Positions 41,900 through 42,344 of a DNA stretch of 42,344 nt are shown one piece after another. The notes below the pieces were generated by a model. That model was not told where the DNA came from. It saw only the letters and a program-made list of their open reading frames with translations, and ran no database searches. This DNA comes from Clostridia bacterium (lineage in GTDB: Bacteria > Bacillota > Clostridia > Oscillospirales > Acutalibacteraceae), in contig JAFRUA010000059.1 in assembly GCA_017434855.1 (NCBI GenBank), forward strand, positions 1-42,344, written 5' to 3'. Positions within the stretch are counted from its first letter, which is position 1; each line of letters begins with the position of its first letter. The position numbers were made by a program, and so were the translations under genes.

Positions 41900-42208
41900 A
41901 AAGCAATGATGTCTGCAAGCTTTGTCATCGTGTGCATAGGGGCCGGATCGGTTTGTACGTTGGAGCATTTCATGCAATCATCATTATACTCCGCATTACC
42001 AATATCATTCCCGGATGAAGCGGTTCATACGTTTCGGAGTTAAACACAGGGAACCATAGGACGGGGTTGCTTTATTAAGCACTGCTGAAAGCCGAAAAAG
42101 AACGACTGGTCAGCCAATGGGGCCTGATCGGTCGTTGCTTTTATTGTGTGCCTGACTGTTTATAATGTATACTGTGAAAGCAGTAACCGGGCCGTCTTTT
42201 TTCTGAAA
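41900..42208. other. Gene-free spacer after the yolD-like gene
   Basis: No convincing frame. The only clear structure is the terminator at 42101-42143; a TATAAT (about 42163) precedes the IS3 end without a good -35. Confidence 0.5.
42101..42143 (+). terminator. Terminator of the polymerase-yolD operon
   Basis: Thirteen-bp stem with two G-U pairs (42101-42113 with 42124-42136) followed by GCTTTTA, about 200 bp after the yolD-like stop. Confidence 0.6.
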
Positions 42209-42344
42209 TGCACCCCAAAAGTTAGACAATGTGGTATAATGTCTAACAAGGGGGTGCATTTTTCATGCCAAAAGGAATACCGAACAAGAGGTATACAGGA
42301 GAATTCAAACAAAAAGTTGTAGAAACAATGCAACAGGAAAGGTT
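42209..42344 (+). mobile_element. Left end of an IS3-family element
   Basis: TGCACCCCAAAAGTTAGACA at 42209 is a typical IS3/IS150-group terminal inverted repeat, followed within 60 bp by an orfA start. The leader folds into a nested hairpin (42206-42216 with 42251-42261; 42221-42228 with 42240-42247) and ends in T5. The right end lies outside the window. Confidence 0.8.
42265..42344 (+). CDS. IS3-family transposase OrfA, N-terminus (runs off window)
   Basis: ATG 42265 after GGGGGTG encodes MPKGIPNKRYTGEFKQKVVE followed by TMQQER. This is the start of the helix-turn-helix (HTH_8-like) OrfA protein of IS3/IS150 elements; YTxEFKxKVV is its hallmark. OrfB with the DDE domain would follow beyond the edge. 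Confidence 0.85.
   Translation, partial: MPKGIPNKRYTGEFKQKVVETMQQER

Overview
The window looks like a chromosomal stretch from an uncultured, gut-type Clostridia bacterium, probably close to Oscillospiraceae/Ruminococcaceae. This rests on strong AGGAGG-type ribosome sites, class B sortases, LytTR/GHKL signalling, a Gram-positive LexA box (GAAC-N4-GTTC), the paired Y-family polymerase and YolD-like genes, and secreted proteins with a short hydrophobic C-terminal tail. Base composition is moderately GC-rich, with AT-rich islands such as 4680-6340. It is an accessory-rich region edged by insertion sequences: an IS1182-type transposase runs off the left edge and an IS3-type element begins at the right edge.

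Layout. (a) 0.3-8 kb: a surface/secretion module. A BspA-like leucine-rich-repeat protein faces a LytTR response regulator and GHKL kinase, followed by a secreted protein with a probable papain-like cysteine peptidase domain and a lipoprotein. Two near-identical LytTR-type direct-repeat sites, each with the same spacing to a promoter, link the regulator to the peptidase gene. (b) 8-20.5 kb: glycoside use. An integrase remnant and an att-like repeat precede an ene-reductase (old yellow enzyme plus flavin/NAD domains), a TetR regulator, a GPH sugar symporter translationally coupled to a GH78 alpha-L-rhamnosidase, an exported GH76-like glycanase, and a divergent pair of CrtI-like FAD oxidoreductase and MFS transporter separated by a small inverted-repeat element. 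(c) 20.8-31.4 kb: a complete sortase-assembled pilus locus on the minus strand. It encodes an XRE-receiver regulator, a LytS-like kinase, two class B sortases, a signal-peptidase-like protein lacking its catalytic dyad (SipA-like), an FctA-like major pilin, a small FctB-like anchor pilin and a 1282-residue surface protein. The promoter before sipA carries a palindromic operator that recurs beside the regulator gene. (d) 31.5-38.6 kb: a large GH106-like glycosidase, a second inverted-repeat element, a frameshifted small gene, an apolipoprotein N-acyltransferase-like protein and an exported GH43 enzyme. (e) 38.6-42.3 kb: gene debris (DUF6273-like and GtrA-like fragments, a repeat copy), then an SOS-controlled Y-family polymerase with a YolD-like partner and the start of an IS3 element.

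How it works together. The pilus locus is the most self-contained system: sensing (kinase and regulator), assembly (SipA-like chaperone, sortase), structural subunits and a second sortase lie in one direction, with strong promoters before each sub-operon. The glycoside genes suggest import of rhamnose-containing plant glycosides, intracellular deglycosylation and possibly reduction of the aglycone. Three copies of a ~200 bp repeat (8.0, 20.6 and 39.6 kb), two related inverted-repeat elements, an integrase stub and several broken genes show that the region has been assembled and reshuffled by mobile DNA.
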